The notes beneath the pieces were generated by a model, which had not been told where the DNA came from, made no database searches, and saw only the letters and a program-made list of their open reading frames with translations. From UMGS1840 sp045661305 (GTDB taxonomy: Bacteria; Bacillota; Clostridia; UMGS1840), in NCBI GenBank assembly GCA_045661305.1, contig JAZRFJ010000031.1, positions 1 through 34,986 on the forward strand: 34,986 nucleotides of DNA, read 5' to 3'. Below are positions 16,461-24,201 of this stretch, in pieces. Made by a program: the position numbers and the translations under genes. The first letter of the stretch is position 1; every line of letters starts with the position of its first letter.

Positions 16461-17544
16461 CAAGTAAGTGCGATATTACTGAATTTGATACAAAAAAACC
16501 GTCATCTGTTAGTGAAAAACCATTTTTAGTGTTTTTCGCATAACCGTTCTTTATAAAACTTTCAATATATGAGCCTTTTTCTTTTATTGTATCATACCCG
16601 TATTTTTCTTTAATTCTATCTGTATTAAGTCCTGTATCTGTCCTTAAAGAAAGCATTATTTCTTCGTTTAATTCATCTAAGTTATCCCTTTTTTCTTTTT
16701 CAGCTATTGGATTTTCTCTTTTTATATATTCTCCTATATCAGAAATGTTTGAAAACCTTTCTCCCATAAAATAGCTGTATGCACCTGCACCAAAGCCTAT
16801 ATAGTCGGACATATCCCAATATTTCATATTATGACGGCATATTTTTTTACCGAAATTGGAGATTTCATAATGACGGTAATCACTAAAATATGAGCACAAA
16901 AATTTATACTGTGCGTATACCTCGTCATCATCAGGATATGAAAAATCCATTTTATAAAGAGGTGTATTTTCGCTTATTGTCAGTGCGTAAGCTGAAATAT
17001 GCTCGCAATTTAATTCCTTTACAAACTGTGCTGTTTTTGAAAGGCTCTCTAAACTTGAATCCATAAGACCATAAATTATATCAGTATTAACATTTGAAAA
17101 ACCAATCTCTCTCACATCGTTATATGCTCTTAAAAAGTCCTCTCTTGTGTGAAGTCTTCCGATTTTTTTAAGCTCATCATTATTTGCAGACTGTAACCCC
17201 ATGCTTATTCTGTTGATACCGTTATTTATATATGCTCTTAGCTTATCCTTTGAAAAAGTCCGCGGATTTGCCTCTAAAGTTATTTCTGAATTTTTATCAA
17301 TATCAAAAACTTTATCTATTTCCTCTAAAGTTTTTAAAATGTATTTTTCATCTACAAGGCTTGGTGTTCCACCACCGAAAAATATGGTATCAATCTTTAT
17401 TTTTCCATACTTTTTATAAGAGCTTATTTCTTCATAAAGTCTGTTAAAATAGCTTTCCTTTAAATCATCATTACAAACAGAATAAAAATCACAGTAATTA
17501 CACTTTGATTTGCAAAACGGAATGTGGACATATATACCCGTCAT
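16447..17544 (-). CDS. hemW: Radical SAM heme chaperone HemW
   Basis: A radical SAM protein once annotated as oxygen-independent coproporphyrinogen III oxidase and now viewed as a heme chaperone that inserts heme into membrane proteins. It has 365 residues. The iron-sulfur cluster cysteines are Cys11, Cys15 and Cys18 in PFCKSKCNYCDF; the SAM-binding GGGTPS follows; the HNxxYW motif typical of HemW, not HemN, is seen in CRHNMKYWDMSDYIGFGAGAYSY. Its ATG at 17544 overlaps the lepA stop by one base (TGATG); a GTG three bases earlier is also in frame. lepA-hemW adjacency is common in Firmicutes (where hrcA often follows), but here gdpP follows with its own promoter. Confidence 0.93.
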   Translation of the reverse strand: MTGIYVHIPFCKSKCNYCDFYSVCNDDLKESYFNRLYEEISSYKKYGKIKIDTIFFGGGTPSLVDEKYILKTLEEIDKVFDIDKNSEITLEANPRTFSKDKLRAYINNGINRISMGLQSANNDELKKIGRLHTREDFLRAYNDVREIGFSNVNTDIIYGLMDSSLESLSKTAQFVKELNCEHISAYALTISENTPLYKMDFSYPDDDEVYAQYKFLCSYFSDYRHYEISNFGKKICRHNMKYWDMSDYIGFGAGAYSYFMGERFSNISDIGEYIKRENPIAEKEKRDNLDELNEEIMLSLRTDTGLNTDRIKEKYGYDTIKEKGSYIESFIKNGYAKNTKNGFSLTDDGFFVSNSVISHLLVDKN

Positions 17545-19343
17545 CACAGCTTTAACACCGCCATAAATGCCTCTTGCGGAACTTCTACACTTCCGACCTG
17601 ACGCATTCTTTTTTTACCTTCCTTCTGTTTTTCCAGAAGCTTTTTCTTTCTTGTTATATCACCGCCGTAGCACTTCGCCAAAACATCCTTACGCATAGCC
17701 TTAACAGTTTCTCTTGCGATAATTTTGTTTCCGACAGCCGCCTGAATAGGAATTTCAAAAAGCTGTCTTGGGATAACATCCTTTAGTTTTTCAGCAATTC
17801 TTCTGCCTCTTGCATACGCTTTATCAGAATGAACGATAAACGATAACGCATCGACAATATCACCATTTAAGAGAATATCAAGCTTAACAAGCTTTGACAT
17901 TTTATATTCGCTTAACTCATAATCAAGAGAAGCATAGCCTCTTGTTCTTGATTTTAAATCATCAAAAAAGTCATAAATGATTTCATTAAGCGGCATATCA
18001 TAATGAAGTGTTACTCTTGTCGCATCTAAATACTGCATATCAATAAAAGTACCGCGTCTTTCCTGACAAAGCTCCATAATATTGCCTACATATTCTGACG
18101 GGGTCATTATATCTGCCTTAACATAAGGCTCCCACATTGCCTCAATCTGTGTAGGGTCAGGCAAGTTTGCAGGGTTATCGAGGTCAATTTCCTCACCGTC
18201 AGTTTTTCTTATTTTGTAAATAACACTCGGTGCAGTAGTGATAAGGTCTAAATTAAACTCTCTCTCTAATCTTTCCTGAATAATCTCTAAATGTAGAAGT
18301 CCTAAAAATCCGCACCGAAAACCAAAGCCAAGTGCCGCAGATGTTTCAGGCTGAAATATAAGTGCAGCATCGTTAAGCTGTAATTTTAAAAGCGACTCCT
18401 TAAGGTCATCATATCTTGCACCGTCAACAGGATAAATTCCGCAGAAAACCATCGGCTGAACAGGTTTATAGCCTGGTAGCGGTTCTTTTGCAGGATTTTC
18501 CTTTAATGTAACAGTATCACCAACCATAGTATCTCTTAAGTTTTTGATTGAGGCTGTAACATAACCAACCTCACCCGCCATAAGACAGTTTGACGGAGCC
18601 ATACCAAGAGCGCTCAGATATCCGATTTCAACGACTTCAAACTCCTTGTTGTTTGACATCATCTTCATAACATCGCCGACTTTTAATTTTCCGTCAATAA
18701 CTCTTATATAAATAATAACACCCTTATACGCATCATAATATGAGTCAAATATAAGTGCTTTAAGAGGTGCGTCCTCATCACCTGACGGTGAGGGGATTGT
18801 ATTTACAATAGCCTCTAAAACATCTTCAATATTAGTTCCGTTCTTAGCAGAAATAAGCGGTGCTTCATCAGCAGGAATACAGATTATATCCTCAATTTCC
18901 TTTTTAACCTCGTCTGGTCTTGCACTTGGTAAATCTATTTTATTTATAACCGGAAGAATCTCCAAGTCATTATCAACAGCAAGGTAAGCATTTGCCAAAG
19001 TCTGTGCCTCTATTCCCTGTGCGGCATCAACAATAAGTATTGCACCCTCGCACGCTTTTAAGCTTCTTGAAACCTCGTAGTTAAAGTCGACATGCCCTGG
19101 TGTATCAATAAGATTGAATATATATTCCTCACCGTTTTTAGCCTTATATATAAGTCTTACTGCACGAGCCTTTATCGTTATTCCTCTTTCTTTTTCAAGC
19201 TCCATATTATCCAGTAACTGTTCTTCCATTTCCCTTTCGCTGACAACACCTGTTTTCTCAAGTAGTCTGTCTGCCAAAGTGGACTTCCCGTGGTCTATAT
19301 GTGCAATAATAGAAAAATTTCTTATATGCTCCTGTCTTGACAT
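17544..19343 (-). CDS. lepA: Elongation factor 4 (LepA), ribosome-associated GTPase
   Basis: A translational GTPase related to EF-G that acts in ribosome biogenesis or back-translocation under stress. It has 599 residues, the standard length. Motifs are G1 AHIDHGKS (14-21), the switch I region RGITIKARAV, G3 DTPGH, and G4 NKIDLP. Domain II follows near residue 190, then the EF-G-like domains III and V and the LepA-specific C-terminal domain, ending GSVEVPQEAFMAVLKL. It has its own promoter upstream and a good ribosome site, ACAGGAG. hemW is translationally coupled to it. Confidence 0.97.
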   Translation of the reverse strand: MSRQEHIRNFSIIAHIDHGKSTLADRLLEKTGVVSEREMEEQLLDNMELEKERGITIKARAVRLIYKAKNGEEYIFNLIDTPGHVDFNYEVSRSLKACEGAILIVDAAQGIEAQTLANAYLAVDNDLEILPVINKIDLPSARPDEVKKEIEDIICIPADEAPLISAKNGTNIEDVLEAIVNTIPSPSGDEDAPLKALIFDSYYDAYKGVIIYIRVIDGKLKVGDVMKMMSNNKEFEVVEIGYLSALGMAPSNCLMAGEVGYVTASIKNLRDTMVGDTVTLKENPAKEPLPGYKPVQPMVFCGIYPVDGARYDDLKESLLKLQLNDAALIFQPETSAALGFGFRCGFLGLLHLEIIQERLEREFNLDLITTAPSVIYKIRKTDGEEIDLDNPANLPDPTQIEAMWEPYVKADIMTPSEYVGNIMELCQERRGTFIDMQYLDATRVTLHYDMPLNEIIYDFFDDLKSRTRGYASLDYELSEYKMSKLVKLDILLNGDIVDALSFIVHSDKAYARGRRIAEKLKDVIPRQLFEIPIQAAVGNKIIARETVKAMRKDVLAKCYGGDITRKKKLLEKQKEGKKRMRQVGSVEVPQEAFMAVLKL

Positions 19344-19387
19344 ATTTTAAATCTCCTGTAACCATAACTATATTTATACAATTATAT

Positions 19388-19416
19388 ATTATAACACAAA
19401 TTTTTTAATTTGTAAA
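19388..19416 (-). promoter_or_regulatory. Sigma-A-type promoter for lepA-hemW
   Basis: On the minus strand, TTTACA (19411-19416) and TATAAT (19388-19393) have a 17-base spacer. The -35 box overlaps the end of the SDR gene, so lepA can be transcribed independently of the upstream genes. Confidence 0.75.
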
Positions 19417-20172
19417 TGTTTTTTTTAGTTTTTTAAGCTGACTTTTGCCTGTAAGGTAAATTAGCAATTTTCTTGGAATAAAATGAGAGAAAAAAACAGC
19501 GAGCTTAACAGAAAACGTGGGAAGAATTACAGTTTTTTTCCTAAAAAGTTTTTTAATTGCATATTCTGCAATTTTTTTCGGGTCTGCACCTTTTAAAGAT
19601 GAATGTGCATTGGCAACGCTGTCAAACTCTGTTTTTACAGGGCCTGGGCATAAAGCACCGATATAGACATTAGATTTTTTCCGTTTTAATTCTGCCGAAA
19701 TCCCCTCGGTAAGTGTTTTTAAATAAGCTTTTGTTGCGTAATAAGTCGCAAAATAAGGACTTGCAAAAAATGATGCTATTGATGCGACATTTAAGATATA
19801 ACCTTTGTCTTTTTTTATAAATTTCCTTAAAAAAAGCTTTGTAAGAATATGGGGTGCAACCATGTTTGTTTCTATCATATCAATTTCATCATCTAAAGAA
19901 ACATCCAAAAATTCACCCAATTTCCCAAAGCCTGCATTATTTATAACTATCTCTATATCCTCGTTTTTAACCTTTTCAAAGAGAGAAAAAACTTCTTCCC
20001 TTTTTGATAAATCTGCTTTTATTATAATAGTTTTCTCACCAAAAATTTTTTTTAATTCTTCTAATTTTTGAAGTCTTCTTGCAACTAAAATAAGCTCATA
20101 TCCCCTTTTATTAAGAATATAAGCCATTTCTTTTCCTATTCCCGATGATGCGCCTGTTATAAGTGCTTTCAT
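19405..20172 (-). CDS. Short-chain dehydrogenase/reductase (SDR family)
   Basis: A 255-residue NAD(P)-dependent oxidoreductase. The cofactor motif TGASSGIG is at 6-13, the structural NNAG at 78-81, and the catalytic Ser131, Tyr144 and Lys148 (YxxxK in the YYATKAY region) are present. It resembles the DltE/YqjQ-type classical SDR group, with a short C-terminal extension (FSHFIPRKLLIYLTG) that may contact the membrane. The substrate is unknown. It follows rlmH after 15 bases in the murA-walJ-rlmH run. Arg31-Arg33 after the second beta strand suggest preference for NADPH, which is inference. Confidence 0.88.
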   Translation of the reverse strand: MKALITGASSGIGKEMAYILNKRGYELILVARRLQKLEELKKIFGEKTIIIKADLSKREEVFSLFEKVKNEDIEIVINNAGFGKLGEFLDVSLDDEIDMIETNMVAPHILTKLFLRKFIKKDKGYILNVASIASFFASPYFATYYATKAYLKTLTEGISAELKRKKSNVYIGALCPGPVKTEFDSVANAHSSLKGADPKKIAEYAIKKLFRKKTVILPTFSVKLAVFFSHFIPRKLLIYLTGKSQLKKLKKTFTN

Positions 20173-20187
20173 AAGAATTTTTTCCTT

Positions 20188-20664
20188 TTATTTATGATAA
20201 TTTTCGTTATTTAAAATCTTAAAGCCTCTGTAAATCTGTTCTGTTAAAATAAGGCGTGCAAGATTATGCGGAAAAGTCATTTTTGAAAGTGAAATTTTAT
20301 GCTGACATTTTGAAATAACATTTTTTGAAATTCCGTGCGAGCTTCCGATAATAAAACAAAGTCCGCCGTTTATCTTGTTTTTCTCTATAAAATCAGAAAA
20401 TTCTTCCGATGAATTGCTTTTTCCGTCAATAGTAAGTGCAACATTAACCATATTTGCGGGCATATTTTTTAAAATAAGACTGCCCTCTTTTTCCAAAACT
20501 GTATCAATTTCTTTTTGGCTTGGATTATCGTTTAATGACATATCCTGTATCTGACACACAGAAAAATCGGTATATTTTGAAAGCCTTTTTTCATATTCCG
20601 ATATTATTTCTTTAACAGCTTTTTCCTTTAATTTCCCAACAGTTATAATTTTTGTTTTTACCAT
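20188..20664 (-). CDS. rlmH: 23S rRNA (pseudouridine1915-N3)-methyltransferase RlmH
   Basis: A SPOUT-class methyltransferase that uses SAM to methylate pseudouridine 1915 in helix 69 of 23S rRNA. It has 158 residues, typical for the family. Signatures are the start KTKIITVGKLKEKAVKEIISEYEKR, LTIDGKSNSSEEFSDFI, the knot region CFIIGSSHGIS, and the C-terminal LILTEQIYRGFKILNNENYHK (shown in two parts: LILTEQIYRGF and KILNNENYHK). Its ATG overlaps the walJ stop by one base. The neighbouring order walJ-rlmH is classic in Firmicutes. Confidence 0.95.
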   Translation of the reverse strand: MVKTKIITVGKLKEKAVKEIISEYEKRLSKYTDFSVCQIQDMSLNDNPSQKEIDTVLEKEGSLILKNMPANMVNVALTIDGKSNSSEEFSDFIEKNKINGGLCFIIGSSHGISKNVISKCQHKISLSKMTFPHNLARLILTEQIYRGFKILNNENYHK

Positions 20665-21479
20665 CAGATAACAACAACCTTTCCAAGCTCACCTCTTGGT
20701 GAAACCCAAAGCTCTACATCTTTTTCAGGGGTTATACCGCTTTGTGTGAGAATGTCTTTGACAGTTTCATAAGCAAGCTCTGTTGTATTTGCTTCACCGC
20801 TTAAATGCCCTAAAATAAATCTTTTTACTCCCTCTTTAGCAAGAAAAACGCAAAATTTTCCGCAGTTTTCGTTTGAAAGATGTCCGCCGTCACTCAAAAT
20901 TCTTCTTTTAAGGTCCATTGTGTAACTGCAGTTTTCCAAGCTCCAGACATCGTGATTGCTTTCTATAAAAACAAGGTCCTTTCCTCTTACATCTTCATAT
21001 AAATTTCTTCTTAAAAAGCCTATATCTGTAAGAATTGAAATGCTTTTTTCTTCTGAAATAAGATTATATCCGACAGTATCCTCAGCATCGTGCGGAACAG
21101 AAAATGCAGAAACTATAAAATCCCCGAAATTAATATCCTCTTTTTCATCAATCTGAAAAACTCTGTCTTTATATAAAGAAAGTGCAGCACTCATTTTTTC
21201 GTTTCTTATAAAAAGCTCATTTAGTGTACCGTAGGTAGCACACACCTTTGCTTTTGTATTTTTCAAAATCATCGGAAGGGCGCTTGTATGGTCAGTATGA
21301 AAATGAGAAATAAAAACTGCATCAATTTCACTGATATCCTCTCCGATACAAGAAAGATTTTCCTTTATTTTTTTATAACTGCAGCCGCAATCAAATAATA
21401 TTTTACTGTCCATATAAGAAACAAATATACTGTTTCCGTTACTGCCCGAAAAAAGCGGGCAAAATTTCAAATCTGCCAT
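20664..21479 (-). CDS. walJ: MBL-fold metallohydrolase, WalJ/YycJ family
   Basis: A 271-residue cytosolic metallo-beta-lactamase-fold protein. The metal motif HFHTDH is at 59-64, with further likely ligands in FSVPHDA and the final HLSGE segment. It begins KFCPLFSGSNGNSIFV, a hallmark of the YycJ/WalJ group. These proteins have been reported as nucleases with 5'-exonuclease activity and linked to mismatch repair, and in Bacilli the gene sits in the walRK operon. Here walRK is not in the window, but the coupling with rlmH is retained, which supports the assignment. It lies 14 bases downstream of the second murA. Confidence 0.9.
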   Translation of the reverse strand: MADLKFCPLFSGSNGNSIFVSYMDSKILFDCGCSYKKIKENLSCIGEDISEIDAVFISHFHTDHTSALPMILKNTKAKVCATYGTLNELFIRNEKMSAALSLYKDRVFQIDEKEDINFGDFIVSAFSVPHDAEDTVGYNLISEEKSISILTDIGFLRRNLYEDVRGKDLVFIESNHDVWSLENCSYTMDLKRRILSDGGHLSNENCGKFCVFLAKEGVKRFILGHLSGEANTTELAYETVKDILTQSGITPEKDVELWVSPRGELGKVVVI

Positions 21480-21493
21480 TTAACTACCTTTCA

Positions 21494-22753
21494 CTAAAAG
21501 TCTTCTCTTCTTATTTTTCCGCCAAGTGCCGTTATCTTTTCAACTACCTTTTCATATCCTCTTTCAATGTGGTGGATATCATAAATTTCAGTTTTTCCTT
21601 CTGCCATAAGACCTGCGATAAGCATTGCTGCACCTGCTCTTAAATCACACGCATTTACAGGGGCTGAAACAAGCTTATCAACTCCCTCAATAAATGCCAT
21701 ATTTCCGTTTGTGTTTATATTAGCACCCATTTTTTTGAGTTCTTCTGTAAATTTAAAACGAGAATCCCACACAGTTTCAGTAACTGTGCTTGTTCCTGTT
21801 GATACTGTTAAAAGTGTAAGAATAATAGGCTGCATATCAGTTGGGAAACCAGGGTAAGGCATAGTTTTAACAACTGCATTTTTATATTTTTCATTTTTAT
21901 TATAAATTCTTATTGCATCGTCAAATTCTTCTACCCCAACACCGATTTCATTTAATTTAGCACTCATAGATTCCATATGACGCGGAATAACATTTTTAAC
22001 AAGCACATCGCCATGCGTTGCCGCAGCCATAGCCATATATGTACCTGCTTCTATCTGGTCAGGAATAATTGAATATGTTGTCCCCGAAAGTGCATTTACG
22101 CCTGTTATTTTTATAGTATCAGTACCTGCTCCCTTTATTTTCGCTCCCATAGAATTTAAGAAGTTTGCAATATCAACAATATGAGGCTCTTTTGCCGCAT
22201 TTTCAATTACCGTATTTCCGTTTGCTCTGCAGGCACAAAGCATAGCATTTATTGTAGCACCAACAGAAACCATATCAAGATAAATATATGTACCGCTTAA
22301 ATTGTCAGCAGTTGCAATTACAGCACCGCCTGCAATTTTTGTTTCAGCGCCTAATGCCTCAAAAGCCTTTATATGCTGGTCAATCGGTCTTTTACCTAAA
22401 TTACATCCACCGGGCAGTGCAACCTTTGCACTGTGATATTTTCCAAGTAGTGAGCCTATAAAATAGTATGACGCTCTCATTTTTGAAGAAAGCTCATATG
22501 GGATTTCAGTTGACTTTATGCTGCTTCCATCAATATAAAGAACACCTGGCTCTTTATAATATACTTCAGCACCAAGCTTATCTAAAATTTTTATCATAAC
22601 TCTGACATCGGAAATGTCAGGAACATTTTCCAAAACACACGGTGCATCAGACAAAAGTGCCGCAGGAATCATAGCAACTGCAACATTTTTTGCTCCGCTT
22701 ATTGTAACCTCACCTTTTAAAGGAGTTCCGCCCGTTATAACATATCTTTTCAA
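21494..22753 (-). CDS. murA: UDP-N-acetylglucosamine 1-carboxyvinyltransferase (MurA), copy 2
   Basis: A second MurA, 419 residues from the chosen start. It catalyses the same enolpyruvyl transfer to UDP-GlcNAc. Conserved residues include Lys22-Asn23 (SGAKN), the loop cysteine in LPGGCNLGKRPID, FPTD with the catalytic Asp, and DLRAGAA. A longer frame opens at 22801, but the TTG at 22753 follows AAAAGGATG by about 9 bases and places the catalytic lysine at 22, as in other MurA proteins. It heads the murA-walJ-rlmH-SDR run with an extended -10 promoter upstream. It differs clearly from copy 1 in sequence, for example NLGKRPID against PIGSRPID, so it is an old paralog, not a recent duplication. 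Firmicutes commonly carry two MurA types. Confidence 0.95.
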   Translation of the reverse strand: MKRYVITGGTPLKGEVTISGAKNVAVAMIPAALLSDAPCVLENVPDISDVRVMIKILDKLGAEVYYKEPGVLYIDGSSIKSTEIPYELSSKMRASYYFIGSLLGKYHSAKVALPGGCNLGKRPIDQHIKAFEALGAETKIAGGAVIATADNLSGTYIYLDMVSVGATINAMLCACRANGNTVIENAAKEPHIVDIANFLNSMGAKIKGAGTDTIKITGVNALSGTTYSIIPDQIEAGTYMAMAAATHGDVLVKNVIPRHMESMSAKLNEIGVGVEEFDDAIRIYNKNEKYKNAVVKTMPYPGFPTDMQPIILTLLTVSTGTSTVTETVWDSRFKFTEELKKMGANINTNGNMAFIEGVDKLVSAPVNACDLRAGAAMLIAGLMAEGKTEIYDIHHIERGYEKVVEKITALGGKIRREDF

Positions 22754-22760
22754 AAAAAGC

Positions 22761-22770
22761 ACATCCTTTT
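22761..22770 (-). promoter_or_regulatory. Ribosome binding site fixing the murA2 TTG start
   Basis: AAAAGGATGT on the minus strand sits about 9 bases before the TTG at 22753 and inside the longer frame that begins at 22801. It is the reason the shorter protein is preferred. Confidence 0.75.
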
Positions 22771-22832
22771 TTACATTTATTTCGATATTTAAAATTCCCA
22801 AAAACTTGCATTTTTAAAAAACACAATAACAC

Positions 22833-22856
22833 AAGTTATATTATAACATATAACTT
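22833..22856 (-). promoter_or_regulatory. Extended -10 promoter for murA2 within an inverted repeat
   Basis: TGTTATAAT (extended -10; TATAAT at 22840-22845) lies 87 bases before the TTG start. The -35 region is poor, which fits an extended -10 promoter. AAGTTAT (22833-22839) and ATAACTT (22850-22856) flank it as an inverted repeat; whether this is an operator is unknown. Confidence 0.5.
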
Positions 22857-22986
22857 TAAAAAAATAAAGAGTTTTTTTAAAAATATTTTATTTTTTTAAC
22901 AATATTAACCTTATAACAATACATCGGGTTTTCCTTTAATTTTGAAATACACTCTTGCATTTTTTTATTATGTAATATTATAACGG

Positions 22987-23017
22987 GCAAAAAAAGAAGA
23001 GATTATAAAATCTCTTC
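22987..23017 (-). terminator. Hairpin terminator of the deacetylase gene
   Basis: On the minus strand, a perfect 9-bp stem GAAGAGATT / AATCTCTTC (22996-23004 and 23009-23017) with a 4-base loop is followed by a run of seven T. The stem overlaps the last codons and stop of the gene ending at 23003. Confidence 0.85.
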
Positions 23018-23806
23018 CAAATTTTTAAATGTGTAGCCCATACTTTCCCATTTTGTTAAAAGCTCATCTAAAATGTTTGCATTTGTTTCAGAGGTATTAT
23101 GTAAAAGAACTATACTTCCAGGGTGAATTCTTGGTATAAGCTTTGAAAATGCTTCTTCTTTTGACGGCTGTTTATCCTTATACCAGTCAACATAAGCTAA
23201 GCTCCAGAAGAAAGTCTTATAGCCTGCCTTATTTGCCATTTTCAAATTATCTTCGCTGAATTTCCCTTGAGGCGGACGATAGTATTTCTTCATTTCCTCG
23301 CCTGTTATTTGTTTATATTCATCTTCAACCTTTTTTAGTTCTTCTAAAAACTTTGCTTCGTCTTTTATCTTAGCCATATCGGGATGCGAATATGTATGAT
23401 TGCCAACAATATGACCCTCGTTATTCATTCTTTTTATAATCTCAGGCTCGCTTTTAAGATAGTTTCCAACTACAAAAAAAGTTGCCTTTACATTATGTTT
23501 TTTTAAGGTATCAAGAATTTTTTGGGTATATCCCGCTTCATATCCACAGTCAAAAGTAAGATAAATAACCTTTTTAGAGGTATCGCCGACATAATAAGCA
23601 TTATTTTTTCCTAAATTTTCACTGCTTTCGTTACCAATCGGTGTCTGCCCCTCTTTTTGATAGCTTAGTCCCCAATCGCCACTCTTTCCACTTTTAGAAA
23701 AAGTAAAGATACTTGTCGGCTTAGCAATTATTACACCAAAAACAATTGATATTAATGCTAATACACCTAAAAACTTAAAGATTTGTTTTTTTGTTATAAC
23801 ATACAT
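23003..23806 (-). CDS. pdaA: PdaA-like polysaccharide deacetylase (delta-lactam-biosynthetic de-N-acetylase)
   Basis: A 267-residue extracytoplasmic carbohydrate esterase family 4 protein anchored or exported by one N-terminal hydrophobic segment (about 10-28). PdaA removes the acetyl group of N-acetylmuramic acid during spore cortex formation, allowing muramic delta-lactam to form. Motif 1 is TFDCGYEAGYT (catalytic Asp86); the second Asp of standard deacetylases is replaced, as is usual in PdaA proteins. His137 and His141 in HTYSH bind metal, and RPPQGKFSE, WSLAYVDWYKDKQP and LLHNTS complete the PdaA pattern. If right, it implies an endospore former. It is a single gene with a terminator, divergent from feoAB. 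Another CE4 role, such as general peptidoglycan deacetylation, cannot be ruled out. Confidence 0.85.
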   Translation of the reverse strand: MYVITKKQIFKFLGVLALISIVFGVIIAKPTSIFTFSKSGKSGDWGLSYQKEGQTPIGNESSENLGKNNAYYVGDTSKKVIYLTFDCGYEAGYTQKILDTLKKHNVKATFFVVGNYLKSEPEIIKRMNNEGHIVGNHTYSHPDMAKIKDEAKFLEELKKVEDEYKQITGEEMKKYYRPPQGKFSEDNLKMANKAGYKTFFWSLAYVDWYKDKQPSKEEAFSKLIPRIHPGSIVLLHNTSETNANILDELLTKWESMGYTFKNLEEIL

Positions 23807-23914
23807 TTTTTCTTTCCCCTTCTCTTTTTAGCCTGACAAGGCTAATATAATTAATATTTAATACAGGATAAAAAAATTACAAAATTGTAGCATTTTTGAA
23901 AATTTAAAATAGAA

Positions 23915-23923
23915 TGATAATGA
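23915..23923 (+). promoter_or_regulatory. Possible Fur half-site upstream of feoA
   Basis: TGATAATGA resembles half of a Fur box and lies about 17 bases before the feoA start, a sensible place for iron repression. Only one half is recognisable, so support is weak. A 12-base palindrome, TACAAAATTGTA (23878-23889), lies further upstream. Confidence 0.25.
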
Positions 23924-23939
23924 AAAGGAGAAGTATAAA

Positions 23940-24179
23940 ATGAATAAAACAGAAACTCTCTCTATGCTTACTCCCGGAAAAAAAGCAATTATAAAAGGCA
24001 TTTCGCCTTCTCTTTTTATAAGAAGACGACTACTTGATTTAGGCTTTATTGAGGGAATGGCAATAGAATGTCTGCAAAAAAGTATGCTTGGCAATCCTGT
24101 GAGTTATTTTATTAATCAAACTGTGATTGCACTTCGGCTTGAGGATGCAGACAAAATTTATGTAAAAAGTATAAGTTAA
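23940..24179 (+). CDS. feoA: FeoA family ferrous iron transport protein
   Basis: A 79-residue SH3-like cytosolic protein that supports FeoB. The family pattern is clear: LTPGKKAIIKGI at the start, RRRLLDLGFIEGMAIECLQKS in the middle, with the conserved leucine-aspartate-leucine-glycine turn, and NQTVIALRLEDADKIYVK at the end. An AAGGAG site precedes the ATG. It is 22 bases upstream of feoB and surely co-transcribed with it. Confidence 0.92.
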   Translation: MNKTETLSMLTPGKKAIIKGISPSLFIRRRLLDLGFIEGMAIECLQKSMLGNPVSYFINQTVIALRLEDADKIYVKSIS

Positions 24180-24187
24180 ATATAAAA

Positions 24188-24193
24188 AAGGAG
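24188..24193 (+). promoter_or_regulatory. Ribosome binding site fixing the feoB TTG start
   Basis: AAGGAG ends 8 bases before the TTG at 24202. An in-frame GTG at 24193 overlaps this site and so cannot be the normal start. Confidence 0.75.
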
Positions 24194-24201
24194 TGAAAGC
24201 T

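Noticed and set aside
23830..23843. Small hairpin TAGCC/GGCTA upstream of pdaA
   Set aside because: Only a 5-bp stem with no T-run of note; too weak for a terminator or riboswitch call.
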